Notes: generated from the sequence alone by a model not told the origin. A DNA stretch of 64,000 nucleotides from Bacillota bacterium (GCA_018725565.1 QLUR01000002.1:1-64000), one strand, 5' to 3'; numbered from the stretch's first letter, positions 50,354 to 59,652 are shown. Made by a program: numbers and translations.

Positions 50354-50980
50354 ATGGATAAAATCCTTGTGCTGGGTGCCGGACGTTTCGGTGCAAGAGC
50401 AGTCAGGGCTTTAGCCGGGGAAGCCCGTCAACTTGTGCTTGTGGATTATGACCCGGCTGCGCTGCCGTTATCTGTAAACGAGGGGATTGTGCCTGTTTGC
50501 GCTGAGGGCATTTCTTATCTGGCCGGCATGGACTACCCTGAATTCGACTGGATTGTTCCGGCGCTGCCGTTGCATACAGCCTTTGCCTGGCTGCTTGCTA
50601 AGCTGAAAAACACCGGGATCCGGGCTGCGGCTGTCCCGCCCGGGCTTGATGTTCCCGGTTGCTGTTACTTTGAGAACAGCACAGTCTATGCCTCTTTGTC
50701 CGCTCAGACTTGTCCGGAAGACTGTCCTGAGCCGGAAGGCTTTTGCTACCTGACCGGCGCAGGGCGTACACTGCCGCTGCACCAGGAATTGTCAGGGCTT
50801 CACGTCGAAGGCTATATTACCCATGTGCTCCGCAGCTGCCAACTTGCGCCCGGTGTCGGAGGCTTTACCCCGCTGCAGCTGGAGAGGCTGTCAGCGGCTG
50901 TTTCCGTCAGTCGCCTGCCCGGTCTTGTCGTTACTTCCTGCGCCTGCCATGCGGTGATCAATGCTTATTATTTTGTTTGA
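50354..50980 (+). CDS. Rossmann-fold protein with a cysteine-rich centre, function unknown
   Basis: A 208-residue protein. The N-terminus is a dinucleotide-binding fold (ILVLGAGRFGARAVRALAGE, then LVLVDYDPAALPL with the acidic residue ending strand 2), like TrkA-N or homologous dehydrogenase halves. The C-terminal half is cysteine-rich: GCCYF, TCPEDCPEPEGFCYL, RSCQ and SCACH, which could bind a metal or an iron-sulphur cluster. No catalytic motif of a known dehydrogenase is visible. AGGAGGG before ATG 50354; the tRNA nucleotidyltransferase-family gene follows 18 bases later in the same direction. Confidence 0.75.
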   Translation: MDKILVLGAGRFGARAVRALAGEARQLVLVDYDPAALPLSVNEGIVPVCAEGISYLAGMDYPEFDWIVPALPLHTAFAWLLAKLKNTGIRAAAVPPGLDVPGCCYFENSTVYASLSAQTCPEDCPEPEGFCYLTGAGRTLPLHQELSGLHVEGYITHVLRSCQLAPGVGGFTPLQLERLSAAVSVSRLPGLVVTSCACHAVINAYYFV

Positions 50981-50998
50981 TATGGGGAGAGGTCGCCA

Positions 50999-52411
50999 GT
51001 GCAAACAACGTTGCGGTCCTTGGCGGAGATCGCCCGGAAGGAAGGCAGAGAGCTGCACATTGTCGGAGGCTTTGTCCGCGATGCGCTGCTAGGCCGGGAA
51101 AGCCGCGACCTGGACTTCGTGGTCAGCGAAAATGCTGATTCCTTTGCCCGGCGTGCCGCCTTTTTGCTGCGCGGCAGCTATGACCCGCTTGACTCCGGCC
51201 CCCAGCTTGCCCGTGTAAGTTTAATCGCTGATGATGGTCTGCCGCTGGTCCTTGATTTTTCACTGCGGCGTGGGCGACAAATAGCTGAGGATTTGTGCCG
51301 GCGTGATTTTACGGTTAATGCCATGGCCATTTCACTGGACAGTTACCTGAACGAGCGGGATTGGCCCGGGAAAATTATCGACCCTTGCGGAGGCAAGAGC
51401 GACCTGGCAGCCGGCATGCTTAGACTGACTTCCGAGGAATCCGTGCGTGACGACCCGGTCAGGTTGCTGCGTGCCGTCCGCTTCCGGCATAAACTGAACC
51501 TGGAATTTGCTCCCGGAACAGCGCAGATCTTGCGGCGCAACGCCCGGCTGATACGGTACGCGTACAGCCAAAAGCTGTCAATAGAGTTCTTTAAGCTGCT
51601 GTCCGGCACGCGTGCGGCCGGCAACCTGCGTCTGCTTTTTGAGGACCTGCAGGTGCTTCCGGCACTGTATCAGCCATTTGCCGCTATGGCTGATACCAAG
51701 TTTGACGGAGAAAATCTGCTGACACGCGGTCTGCGAAACTGCGAGTTCCTGGAGACATTCTTACTGGGTGATTCCGTGTTCCCTCCCGGACTGTCAGCCG
51801 GACTGCAGGCCCATCTGCAGCAGGAATTAGCGGCAGGCCGCCCCCGTATTGCTTATCTTAAACTGGCCTGTATCCTTCATGAAGCGGAGAAAATTAACAC
51901 CCGCTGCGCGGGCAAAGCACACAGCCTGCGGATTTTCAAGTTTGAAACGTCAGGGGAAATGTATATCAGCCATTTGGCCAAACGCCTCTGTCTCTCAGCC
52001 GCGGAGCGCAACTATCTGGTGGCACTGGTAAACAACCGTTTTCGCCCTCTTTATATCCGCATGGATGAAGGCATGTCGCCTCCCTTGCAGCGGTTTTTCT
52101 TCCAATTCCGCGACTGTGCGCCGGAATTGGTGTTGTTGGCTATGGCTTGCCAGCAAGCCGACGGGGGGAAGAAGAGCCAGACTGCTTCTTTTGCCGGGAT
52201 CCTGGAGTTGTTTTTTGCCGGCGCGGCTGAGCACCTGCCTAAACCACTGCTGTCAGCTGAGGAAGTAATGGAGTTTTTTAACCTGCCGCCTGCGCGTCAG
52301 GTGGGGTCCTTGCTGGAAGCAGCCTACGCTGCACAGATAGAGGGAAAAGTTACCAGGCGGTCGGAGGCGCTGTCGCTGATATCGACCCTGTTGGAACAGG
52401 TTGAGCGGTAG
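50999..52411 (+). CDS. tRNA nucleotidyltransferase / poly(A) polymerase-family protein
   Basis: A 470-residue class II nucleotidyltransferase. The head has LHIVGGFVRDALLGRESRDL with the two catalytic aspartates in RDLDFVV, then RDFTVNAMAI, LDPCGGK-like IIDPCGGKSDLAAGMLRL and EESVRDDPVRLLRAVRFRHK, the nucleotide-recognition motifs. The tail is helical with an HD-like region. It adds CCA or A residues to RNA 3' ends; whether it is the CCA enzyme, an A-adding half or a poly(A) polymerase is not decidable by eye. GTG 50999 behind GGGGAGAGG. Confidence 0.88.
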   Translation: MQTTLRSLAEIARKEGRELHIVGGFVRDALLGRESRDLDFVVSENADSFARRAAFLLRGSYDPLDSGPQLARVSLIADDGLPLVLDFSLRRGRQIAEDLCRRDFTVNAMAISLDSYLNERDWPGKIIDPCGGKSDLAAGMLRLTSEESVRDDPVRLLRAVRFRHKLNLEFAPGTAQILRRNARLIRYAYSQKLSIEFFKLLSGTRAAGNLRLLFEDLQVLPALYQPFAAMADTKFDGENLLTRGLRNCEFLETFLLGDSVFPPGLSAGLQAHLQQELAAGRPRIAYLKLACILHEAEKINTRCAGKAHSLRIFKFETSGEMYISHLAKRLCLSAAERNYLVALVNNRFRPLYIRMDEGMSPPLQRFFFQFRDCAPELVLLAMACQQADGGKKSQTASFAGILELFFAGAAEHLPKPLLSAEEVMEFFNLPPARQVGSLLEAAYAAQIEGKVTRRSEALSLISTLLEQVER

Positions 52412-52440
52412 AGCAGTAAATTCGGCGGGGATGTGAAAAC

Positions 52441-53556
52441 GTGCGCTTATTGCATCTTGCTGACCTGCACCTGGGATGGGAGCCGGTTTTCCTGGGTGAG
52501 CTGGCCGCACAACGGGCCAGGGAACGCGACAGCTTGCTGGAGCGGGCTGTGGACTTTGCTCTTGATAAACGCCATGAAATTCGTGCCGTGCTGATAGCAG
52601 GCGACCTTTTTGAGACGCACCGCCCGTCCTGGGCGGTGCTGGAGCCGGCGTTGCGGCAGCTGCGGCGCTTGGTTCGGGAAGGTCTTTTCCTCCTGACAGT
52701 GCCCGGAAACCATGATGAAATTTCCTATCATGATTCTGTGTACCGCGTTGAAGCCGGTCGTTGGCCGGGAGTCCTGGTGCAGCAGCCAATGCTCGGGGAG
52801 GCAGCCCGGTTGGAGTATGACGGGCAGGTTTACGCCTTTTACAGCCTGGCCTACCAAGCAGGTTTGACCAAAACCTCGCCTCCGCTGGGGGAATTCTGCC
52901 GCGGGCAGGCAGACCGCCATGTAGGCGTACTGCACGGCACTATCGACTGGAGCAGGAGCGACCGCAGCCTGCCTGTTTCCGGGGAGGCCGTCGCCGCCTC
53001 CGGTTATGACTGCCTGGCGCTGGGCCATTTGCATTCCCATTCAGCACGTTTTCTGGGTGAGACTCTTTCCGTATACGCCGGAGCGTGCGAGGCCAAGACC
53101 TTTTCCGATCCCGGCACAGGCAGTTTCACGGTTATCAGTCTGGATAAACAGGCGGCTGCCGTTTCTTATCCGGCGGGCTGCCGTCCCTGCCTGACCAAAG
53201 AAGTTGAACTGAATTTCTGCCGGAATGAAGCTGAGCTGGTTTCGGTTATCCAGCATTTGGCAGGCCATCAGTCCATGCTGAGGGTGGTTCTTAAAGGTCA
53301 GACCTCTTTCCGTGTCGATATTGATAAAATACAGGCCCAGTGCTCGCCGTTGTTTTACTTCCTGCAGCTGGACAGCGAGAGTGTGTATATTGATTTTGAA
53401 CACCTGCGGCGTATGGCCGGGGAGCCGACAATACTCGGGCTTTTTGTAAAAAATCTGCTTTCCCGGCTGGAGGAGGCGACAGATGAAGAGCAGCGGGAAA
53501 TACTCAGGCGCGCCCTGATGCGCGGGGTAGGGTCCCTGGCCGGAGGTATCAGCTGA
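52441..53556 (+). CDS. SbcD/YhaO-like DNA-repair metallophosphoesterase
   Basis: A 371-residue Mre11/SbcD-family nuclease subunit. Metal-binding motifs are present in order: LHLADLHLG (D, H), LIAGDLFETH (GD), VPGNHDE (GNHD), GVLHGTIDW (H), and ALGHLHSHSA (GHLH). It partners the ATPase encoded immediately downstream, whose start overlaps this stop by one base. Length and partner resemble Bacillus YhaO/YhaN more than classical SbcD. Start GTG 52441. Confidence 0.93.
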   Translation: MRLLHLADLHLGWEPVFLGELAAQRARERDSLLERAVDFALDKRHEIRAVLIAGDLFETHRPSWAVLEPALRQLRRLVREGLFLLTVPGNHDEISYHDSVYRVEAGRWPGVLVQQPMLGEAARLEYDGQVYAFYSLAYQAGLTKTSPPLGEFCRGQADRHVGVLHGTIDWSRSDRSLPVSGEAVAASGYDCLALGHLHSHSARFLGETLSVYAGACEAKTFSDPGTGSFTVISLDKQAAAVSYPAGCRPCLTKEVELNFCRNEAELVSVIQHLAGHQSMLRVVLKGQTSFRVDIDKIQAQCSPLFYFLQLDSESVYIDFEHLRRMAGEPTILGLFVKNLLSRLEEATDEEQREILRRALMRGVGSLAGGIS

Positions 53557-56500
53557 TGAAAGTTCAATGGCTCAAGTTAAGTCTTAAAGGGTTCGGCCGC
53601 TTTCGCGAGACGGTGGCAGTTGATTTTGCCCCAGGAGTCAACATTTGCCTGGCAGCCAACGAGCAGGGTAAATCAACGGTGGCGGCCGGCCTGGCAGGCG
53701 TTATTTTTGGGCTGCCTTCTTCCTCCGACCCAAAAGCTTTCAGCCAGGAACGCTTTCGTAACTGGCACGGTCCGGCACAATTTTCGGGGGAGCTGGAGTT
53801 TGCGGCTGGTGGTGAGTTGTTTCGCCTGCAACGCAACTTTGACAATCACCGCGTTTCTTTGCAGAGGTTCGTTAACGGCAGCTGGCAGGAGGAAATCGGC
53901 GGTGAGCACAACCCGCGGGCCCAAAAACGCAATATGCGCTACGAAGAAAGAATTACTCAGTTATTAGGGGTAGGTAACCGCGAACTGTTTACAGCTACTT
54001 TTCAGGTTACGCAGCCTTTGCCGGAGGGTGAAAAAATTGTCCCCGGCATTCAACAGCTGCTGTCGGGCGCAGGAGCCCACTATAAAGAAGCTCTGGACGA
54101 TTTGGGCGAAGCGTTGAAAAAAATTACCCGTTATACCGGGAAACGGGAAATTTCACCCCGTGATATGAATCAGGACAGAATGTTGGAGATTTGCGACAAG
54201 GAAATATTTAAATTGGAGCAGGAACTGTCGGCCGCGGCCCAGTTGCTGAACGATGTCCGCGAAACGGCGGCGGCCCTGGAGAATATGCAGGACCGTTTTA
54301 ATAAGCAATCCGAAGAACTGGCGGGAAAAGAGCGCCTGCTGCCGGCCTGGCAGAAGTGGCGCCTTTTACGCGACCGCTACCAGCAGGCAGCAGCACGGCA
54401 AGCCGCCCTTGCCGCTTCTCTGGAAAAGGCAGCGATGCTGGAGCGCTCAGTGGAAAATATAACGGAGACACTGGCTGCAAAGTATGAAAGGTATAAAGAC
54501 TGTCCGCCTGATACCGGGGAAGCGTTAATTGTTTTTTCTTCTGCCAACGAAGAAATGACCGTAATTTTATCGGCGTTTCAGGAAACAGCCGGTGAAATCT
54601 CCCGGGAAAGTCAGGCCGCGGAGGGTCTGGAAGAGCTTTTGAACGGGGAGCTGGCCGCTGTGCGCGGTCGTGCTGAGCTGCCCCATACCTGCCGCGAGCT
54701 GAGGAGAAAGGAACTGGAACTCCAAGATTTGCAGAAAATGAAGCTGCAGCTTTCCGAACGCCTGGCTGACCTGGAAAAGCAGCTTCAGAGCTTCCCTTCC
54801 CTTGACCGTCTTGGTAAATCCCCGCTCCAGTCCGTGCAGACGCTGCGTGAGCAATGCAAGGCTATTCTGGCTCAGTGGCAGCAGTTTGCCAAAGAGCGGG
54901 CAGGCCTGGCGCAAATCACGGCGCAGCTTGAGGAATATGCGCCTTTTCACTGCGCCAGCGAGGAAGAACTGGCGGTGCTTTCTGTTTACGAAACGCGGAA
55001 AATGCGACTGGAACGGGAGCTTGAGCGCCTGAACAACGCTCGTTCCGATGTTTTGCGAAAAGTTGAGGAAGTACAACTGGCGCACAAGGCAATGATACGA
55101 GAATATGGTGAAATGGAACGGCTGGGTGACGACGCTGAAGCCCACGTGGAACGCAAACTGGAATTGCTTGCCGCAAAAAAAGAGCAGGAAGAAAAGCTGC
55201 GGCATACAACTATCAAAATTGCGCCGCGAGAATGGCCGCGTCGTGCAGTTATCGCTTTAGCCGCTTTAATCAGCGGTATTATCGCCTCCTATGCGGGTGC
55301 AAACCTGCCTGTGGCTTTCGCGGCCGCCGCTGTCACAGTCCTGCTGACAATTTTGCTTACAGGCTTTCTCGGCCAGCGGAAAGAGCGTTCCAGACCCCAG
55401 GCCAGACTCGGTGAGATCAATATCGAACTAAGGCAGGTCGATGCTTTGCTTGGCTCCTTTTCCGTCTGCGGTGAAGCTCAGCTTGGGGCGCTGCGTCAAA
55501 AGCTGCGTGAGCGTCTGGAGAGGCGCAAACAGTTAACTGAGATGCGGGAAGCTCTTCCCGGAGAGGAGCTGCTGCGGCCGCTCAAAGCCGAGCTGGAGGC
55601 AGCAAAAGAGGAGTGGCGGCTTTTTAAGGAACTGGTATCCAAGGCTGAAAGCGTGTACCCGGACGTTTCCGCTGCCTTTAATCAGTGGCGCGAACTGGAG
55701 CGGGAAGCCGCCCAACTGCAAGCGCGAACTGATGATTTTGCCTCTCTTCAGGCGCCGGCTGTCCAAGCCGGTATGCTTTTAGATGCACCGCCGGACGCCC
55801 TGCGGGCCCCGTGGCCTGAAATAGTTGCGCTTGGCGAACTGATGGGTACTGACACAAGTACTGTCAAGGCTCTTTTGTCCTGGCTGGAAACCATGGATGA
55901 CGCCTGGTGGAACCAGACCGAAAGCATCGCCCGCTCTTTTGAGCAAATACTGGAGGATACGGCTGTTGTCAAAAGAGAGCTGACCGCGCTGACCGCGCCG
56001 GGTGCGGACGGTGCGCGGCGCTTCGATGCCCTGCAGCAGGAAATTGCCTCCTTAACCCTTCAGGTGTTCCCGTTCGATAGTCAGACAGACCCCATGTGGC
56101 TGGAGTCGCTGCTGGCCAGAGCCCGTGAAGCGGAAGAAGGGTTGGTCCGGCATCGCGCCGCTCTAGAGGCGTTGGATAAGCAGCGGCTGGACCTGGAGGA
56201 GAAACGCCGGATGACAGAAGAAAAACTGCGCCCGCTTCAGGAACGCCTCTCGCCTTTGCTGGCTGAGGGAGCACCAACCGAGGTCTTGCAGCGCTGGCAG
56301 GAGTACAGCCGTCTTTGCCGCATGCGGGCTGAACAAGGGAAAGAACTGGCCGGCCTTCTTTCTGCCTATGAAGTAAAGTCCCCGGGGGAATTGCGAACCA
56401 AGGTCGCAGACAGCACCAATCAGGCGGTAAATATCTTAAAACAGCGGGAAGAATTGCTGGTGTCTTTTCCTGCTTTGCCTTCATTTGAAAATGAAGATAC

Positions 56501-57155
56501 CCAGGCCCTCGACAGCCGTTACCGGGAATTGGAGGTCAGTATAGCCCGGCTGCGGGAGGAGCAGGATTTACTGCAGGTCAGCATCAGGCAGGAGGAACTG
56601 CGCCTGGCGAAACTGCAGGGGCAGGCACCTCATAACATTGCCGGCGGAGAGCTTAGGCTGGAGGAATTGCGTAAGGAAAGCCACCGTCTGCGAGTGGAAG
56701 CCGCAGCCCTCGAAGTGGCGTACAAAGAACTTTCCAATGCTATCAGTCTTTTCTCCGAAACCTACCGTCAGGGACTGGCTGACACGGCTACCAGATATTT
56801 TTCACTTTTTACCGGCAATCAGCTGAGGGAAGTCTTGCTTGATGACCAATTCAATGTGCTTGTCAAAGAAAACGGCAAGCCCTATGCTATCGCGCAACTC
56901 AGCCAAGGCGCGCGCGACCAGCTTTACCTGGCGTTGCGCCTTGCCGTAGCCGATCTGTTGTCTGATGATATTCAACTGCCGTTTATTTTCGATGACCCGT
57001 TCTTAAACTGGGATGAAGCGAGACTGGCGATGATGCAGCAGACATTGGACACGCTGCCCGCCGGCCGGCAGGTACTGCTTTTTTCTCACCGCCGGGAATT
57101 TGCTTCCTGGGGTATCGCCTGCCGCCTGGAGTTATCAGAAACGCCGGCCGGCTAA
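53556..57155 (+). CDS. SbcC/YhaN-like SMC-type ATPase with a membrane hairpin in the coiled coil
   Basis: A 1199-residue Rad50-type ATPase partnering the upstream nuclease. N-terminal Walker A reads CLAANEQGKSTVAAGLAGVI near residue 30; long coiled coils follow to about residue 1060; the C-terminal half-site has the signature QLSQGARDQLYLALRLAVAD and Walker B PFIFDDPFLNWDEARLAM. In the middle (near residues 563-610) lie two hydrophobic segments, VIALAALISGIIASYAGANL and VAFAAAAVTVLLTILLTGFL, separated by a short turn, as in YhaN-type proteins. This suggests tethering to the membrane at the coiled-coil tip instead of a zinc hook (no CxxC is seen there). Ends overlapping the convergent mscS-type gene. 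Confidence 0.92.
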   Translation: MKVQWLKLSLKGFGRFRETVAVDFAPGVNICLAANEQGKSTVAAGLAGVIFGLPSSSDPKAFSQERFRNWHGPAQFSGELEFAAGGELFRLQRNFDNHRVSLQRFVNGSWQEEIGGEHNPRAQKRNMRYEERITQLLGVGNRELFTATFQVTQPLPEGEKIVPGIQQLLSGAGAHYKEALDDLGEALKKITRYTGKREISPRDMNQDRMLEICDKEIFKLEQELSAAAQLLNDVRETAAALENMQDRFNKQSEELAGKERLLPAWQKWRLLRDRYQQAAARQAALAASLEKAAMLERSVENITETLAAKYERYKDCPPDTGEALIVFSSANEEMTVILSAFQETAGEISRESQAAEGLEELLNGELAAVRGRAELPHTCRELRRKELELQDLQKMKLQLSERLADLEKQLQSFPSLDRLGKSPLQSVQTLREQCKAILAQWQQFAKERAGLAQITAQLEEYAPFHCASEEELAVLSVYETRKMRLERELERLNNARSDVLRKVEEVQLAHKAMIREYGEMERLGDDAEAHVERKLELLAAKKEQEEKLRHTTIKIAPREWPRRAVIALAALISGIIASYAGANLPVAFAAAAVTVLLTILLTGFLGQRKERSRPQARLGEINIELRQVDALLGSFSVCGEAQLGALRQKLRERLERRKQLTEMREALPGEELLRPLKAELEAAKEEWRLFKELVSKAESVYPDVSAAFNQWRELEREAAQLQARTDDFASLQAPAVQAGMLLDAPPDALRAPWPEIVALGELMGTDTSTVKALLSWLETMDDAWWNQTESIARSFEQILEDTAVVKRELTALTAPGADGARRFDALQQEIASLTLQVFPFDSQTDPMWLESLLARAREAEEGLVRHRAALEALDKQRLDLEEKRRMTEEKLRPLQERLSPLLAEGAPTEVLQRWQEYSRLCRMRAEQGKELAGLLSAYEVKSPGELRTKVADSTNQAVNILKQREELLVSFPALPSFENEDTQALDSRYRELEVSIARLREEQDLLQVSIRQEELRLAKLQGQAPHNIAGGELRLEELRKESHRLRVEAAALEVAYKELSNAISLFSETYRQGLADTATRYFSLFTGNQLREVLLDDQFNVLVKENGKPYAIAQLSQGARDQLYLALRLAVADLLSDDIQLPFIFDDPFLNWDEARLAMMQQTLDTLPAGRQVLLFSHRREFASWGIACRLELSETPAG

Positions 57156-58222
57156 GGTTTGGAGGCCGGCTCACCCTGACAGGCGGCAGAGCATAAACCG
57201 TTTTTCAGGTAGACTGTGCGGGTAGGGAAGGGGATTACTATTCCTTCTTCGGCGTAACGCCGGTGCAGGCGCTTGATCAGCTCATGAATAATTAAAAAAC
57301 GGTTGGTAAATTCGCGGACCTGCAGTACCACATTGAAGCTGATGCCGAAATCAGCAAAGGCGGTGTAGCGGATTAGCGGCTCAAATTCACTTACTCCGCC
57401 TTCTATTTCTTCCAAAACTGACTTTGCCACCTCCAAAGTTACGCGCTCTACCTTTTCCAGGTCACTGTCATAACTGATGTTCAGCGGCACCAGTGTCGTC
57501 GTTTCTTTTTCGGGCAAATGAAAATTAGTAATTCTGGATCTGGCCAGCGTAGCGTTTGGCACTACGATCAAATTGTTGGGAAGCGCCCTGATAATGGTGT
57601 TCCGCCAGGTAATGTCCGTAACATAACCCTCTTCTCCGGTTTCCAGGCGAATGAAATCACCAACCTTGAACTGCTTGGACAAGATAATTTGCAGTCCGGA
57701 AAAAAAATTAGAAAGCGTATCCTGCAACGCCAAAGCTACGGCCAGCCCGCCGACACCAAAGGCCGTGAGGAGCGGCAGGATAGATACTCCCAGAGTCTGC
57801 AGCACGACCAGTAAACCGATAAGCAGCACCAGCAACTTGGTCAAGGCGGCAAGGATGGTAGTAGCCGGGATCATCCCCCCGGCTTTTCTGGCATACAGGT
57901 TGACGAAACCAACGGCTGTTCTGGCTGCAAACCACGTTACCGAGAGGATCAACACTACAAGCAATACCCTGAAGAAGATGTTCAGGTAAGCCGGAGCCAG
58001 CGGCAAGCCCAACAGCGCTCCGTAGATGCCGGCAACTACGAACCAGAGCGCGACTGTCCCCGGGAGAGCGCCGACAATTATTTCGTAACCTTCCCACCTT
58101 GTTTTTGCGGCTGACGACTTTAACTTTACAAGAAGGAATTTCTCAAACAACAGTCCGAGAAAAATTCCGCCTAAGACCCAACTCAGGGATGCCGCCCAGG
58201 CGTTGACTGACATATCTGACAT
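57152..58222 (-). CDS. MscS-family mechanosensitive ion channel
   Basis: A 356-residue small-conductance channel. Several N-terminal membrane helices (LSWVLGGIFLGLLFEKFLLV first), then the pore helix region LTAFGVGGLAVALALQDTLS with the Gly/Ala zipper, and the beta domain QIILSKQFKVGDFIRLETGE and GYVTDITWRNTIIRALPNNL. Opens under membrane tension to release solutes. ATG 58222 follows GGGGGATAAAG. Convergent with, and overlapping by four bases, the YhaN-like gene. Confidence 0.95.
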   Translation of the reverse strand: MSDMSVNAWAASLSWVLGGIFLGLLFEKFLLVKLKSSAAKTRWEGYEIIVGALPGTVALWFVVAGIYGALLGLPLAPAYLNIFFRVLLVVLILSVTWFAARTAVGFVNLYARKAGGMIPATTILAALTKLLVLLIGLLVVLQTLGVSILPLLTAFGVGGLAVALALQDTLSNFFSGLQIILSKQFKVGDFIRLETGEEGYVTDITWRNTIIRALPNNLIVVPNATLARSRITNFHLPEKETTTLVPLNISYDSDLEKVERVTLEVAKSVLEEIEGGVSEFEPLIRYTAFADFGISFNVVLQVREFTNRFLIIHELIKRLHRRYAEEGIVIPFPTRTVYLKNGLCSAACQGEPASKP

Positions 58223-58320
58223 CTTTATCCCCCCAGCAGGTGTCTGCTTTTGGTGATGAGCCTGTATAATCTGTTCCTGTCTACTAGATGCTAGCTTGTG
58301 AGTGCAAACCCGGCTGATAC

Positions 58321-58336
58321 AACTGCTTTAGCAGTT
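58321..58336. repeat. AACTGC-TTTA-GCAGTT inverted repeat upstream of the rhomboid promoter
   Basis: A perfect 6-bp inverted repeat (58321-58326 and 58331-58336), with another GAGCAGTT half-site at 58343-58350, 8-22 bases before the -35. Could be an operator; may be chance. Confidence 0.35.
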
Positions 58337-58357
58337 GCGTCTGAGCAGTTACAGGAA

Positions 58358-58386
58358 CTGACGCGTTCATGGAGAAATAGTATAAT
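58358..58386 (+). promoter_or_regulatory. Sigma-A promoter for the rhomboid gene
   Basis: CTGACG (58358-58363), 17-base spacer, perfect TATAAT (58381-58386), 45 bases before the TTG start. Confidence 0.6.
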
Positions 58387-58430
58387 AAAGATAACGCTTG
58401 TCGCAGTTTGTTTGAAGGAGGTTAAGGCGG

Positions 58431-59099
58431 TTGATTCCGCTGAGAGATTCCCCGGTTTCGCGTCGCTTTCCTTATATCAATATAGCCCTGATCCTGGCTA
58501 ACGTGGTGGTTTTTTATCAGCAGCTGGGTATGACTGAGGGTCAGTTGCAGGCTGCAGTTGTTGCTCATGGACTGATACCGGTACGCCTGTTCGAAAGTCT
58601 GGCCCAAGGAGAGCTGGCATTGGCTCTGGTGCCGCTGTTCTCTTATCAGTTTTTGCACGGCGGCTGGCTGCACATCGGCAGCAATATGCTTTATCTCTGG
58701 GTTTTCGGTGATAACATTGAGGACCGGCTGGGTCATGTGCGGTACCTGATTTTTTACCTTCTGACGGGTGCTCTTGCCGGAATGGCACAGTCGCTGACTG
58801 GTCCTGCCAGCGGCGTGCCGGTTATCGGCGCCAGCGGCGCGGTAGCAGGCATACTCGGAGCGTATCTGATCAGTTGCCCGCGTGCCAGGGTGCTGGCACT
58901 GATACCGGTCTTTTTCTTTCTGACGGTGGCAGAAGTACCCGCAGTTATCTTTCTTGGGTTCTGGTTTATCCTGCAGATTTTTTCCGGCGTCGCCTCTATC
59001 GGCATGGAGCTTCCTGTCGCCTGGTGGGCGCATATCGGCGGCTTTGTGGCCGGTTTGCTGCTGGTCAATATTTTCGGGAAAAAAATTGAATGCAGTTAA
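58431..59099 (+). CDS. Rhomboid-family intramembrane serine protease
   Basis: A 222-residue six-helix protease. The N-terminal helix is NIALILANVVVFY; conserved loop-1 and helix-2 features HGGWLHIGSNMLYLWVFG; the catalytic Ser is in IGASGAVAGILGAYL and the catalytic His in WWAHIGGFVAGLL. It cleaves transmembrane substrates, unknown here. TTG 58431 lies eight bases after AAGGAGGT. Ends at a bidirectional terminator. Confidence 0.95.
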   Translation: MIPLRDSPVSRRFPYINIALILANVVVFYQQLGMTEGQLQAAVVAHGLIPVRLFESLAQGELALALVPLFSYQFLHGGWLHIGSNMLYLWVFGDNIEDRLGHVRYLIFYLLTGALAGMAQSLTGPASGVPVIGASGAVAGILGAYLISCPRARVLALIPVFFFLTVAEVPAVIFLGFWFILQIFSGVASIGMELPVAWWAHIGGFVAGLLLVNIFGKKIECS

Positions 59100-59114
59100 G
59101 CCAAGAGTTTGCTT

Positions 59115-59138
59115 ACGGGCACCCGAGAGGGTGCCCGT
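59115..59138. terminator. Bidirectional terminator between the rhomboid and DUF456 genes
   Basis: ACGGGCACCC (59115-59124), GAGA, GGGTGCCCGT (59129-59138), ten perfect pairs, then AAATTTTTAG. Confidence 0.85.
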
Positions 59139-59144
59139 AAATTT

Positions 59145-59618
59145 TTAGATACTGATAAAAAACCAAATAATCATCAGCGCAGCAATCACAAACTTTAACG
59201 CTGTGCCCCCGACAAAACCAATCAAAGTGCCAACCCCGGCGCGGACTGCTTGCTCCAGCTGTTTACCGCCTGTTAACTCAGCCAGGATTGCCCCTAAAAA
59301 CGGCCCGATAATAATGCCAAAAGGACCCAGGAATAACCCAAACAAGACGCCGGCTGCCGCGCCCCAGGCAGCCCGGCGGCTGCCGCCGTAACGGCGTGTA
59401 CCGGTTGATGCGGCCAGGTAGTCGATAAAAAAAGTCAGCAAGAGGGCCATTCCCTGCAAAAGGTAAAAGTTAGTGTCGAGAGCTGCAAAACCGGTCATTA
59501 TCCCGTAGAGTAACATTCCGGCATAAATGAGGATTACGCCTGGCAGAATCGGCAGGACTATCCCCGCCAACCCCAGGAGGAAAAGGAGAACCGTTAGTAC
59601 CAAAGCGACCGTTGCCAT
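59145..59618 (-). CDS. DUF456-family membrane protein
   Basis: A 157-residue protein with four to five hydrophobic helices and Gly-rich turns: LVLTVLLFLLGLAGIVLPIL, GTRRYGGSRRAAWGAAAGVL, and FGLFLGPFGIIIGPFLGAIL followed by AELTGG. This fits DUF456, of unknown function. ATG 59618. Divergent from the phosphorylase gene across a region containing two palindromes. Confidence 0.9.
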   Translation of the reverse strand: MATVALVLTVLLFLLGLAGIVLPILPGVILIYAGMLLYGIMTGFAALDTNFYLLQGMALLLTFFIDYLAASTGTRRYGGSRRAAWGAAAGVLFGLFLGPFGIIIGPFLGAILAELTGGKQLEQAVRAGVGTLIGFVGGTALKFVIAALMIIWFFISI

Positions 59619-59630
59619 CTTACTGCCTCC

Positions 59631-59652
59631 TCATGTATTTTTTTATACATGA
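59631..59652. repeat. TCATGTAT-6-ATACATGA inverted repeat
   Basis: A perfect 8-bp inverted repeat (59631-59638 and 59645-59652) around TTTTTT, 12 bases upstream of the DUF456 start and running directly into the 32-bp palindromic repeat. Could be an operator or part of the mobile palindrome. Confidence 0.5.

Noticed and set aside
58298-58501. 67-codon frame before and into the rhomboid gene
   Set aside because: No ribosome site at its GTG, contains the rhomboid promoter and ribosome site, and ends inside the rhomboid frame.
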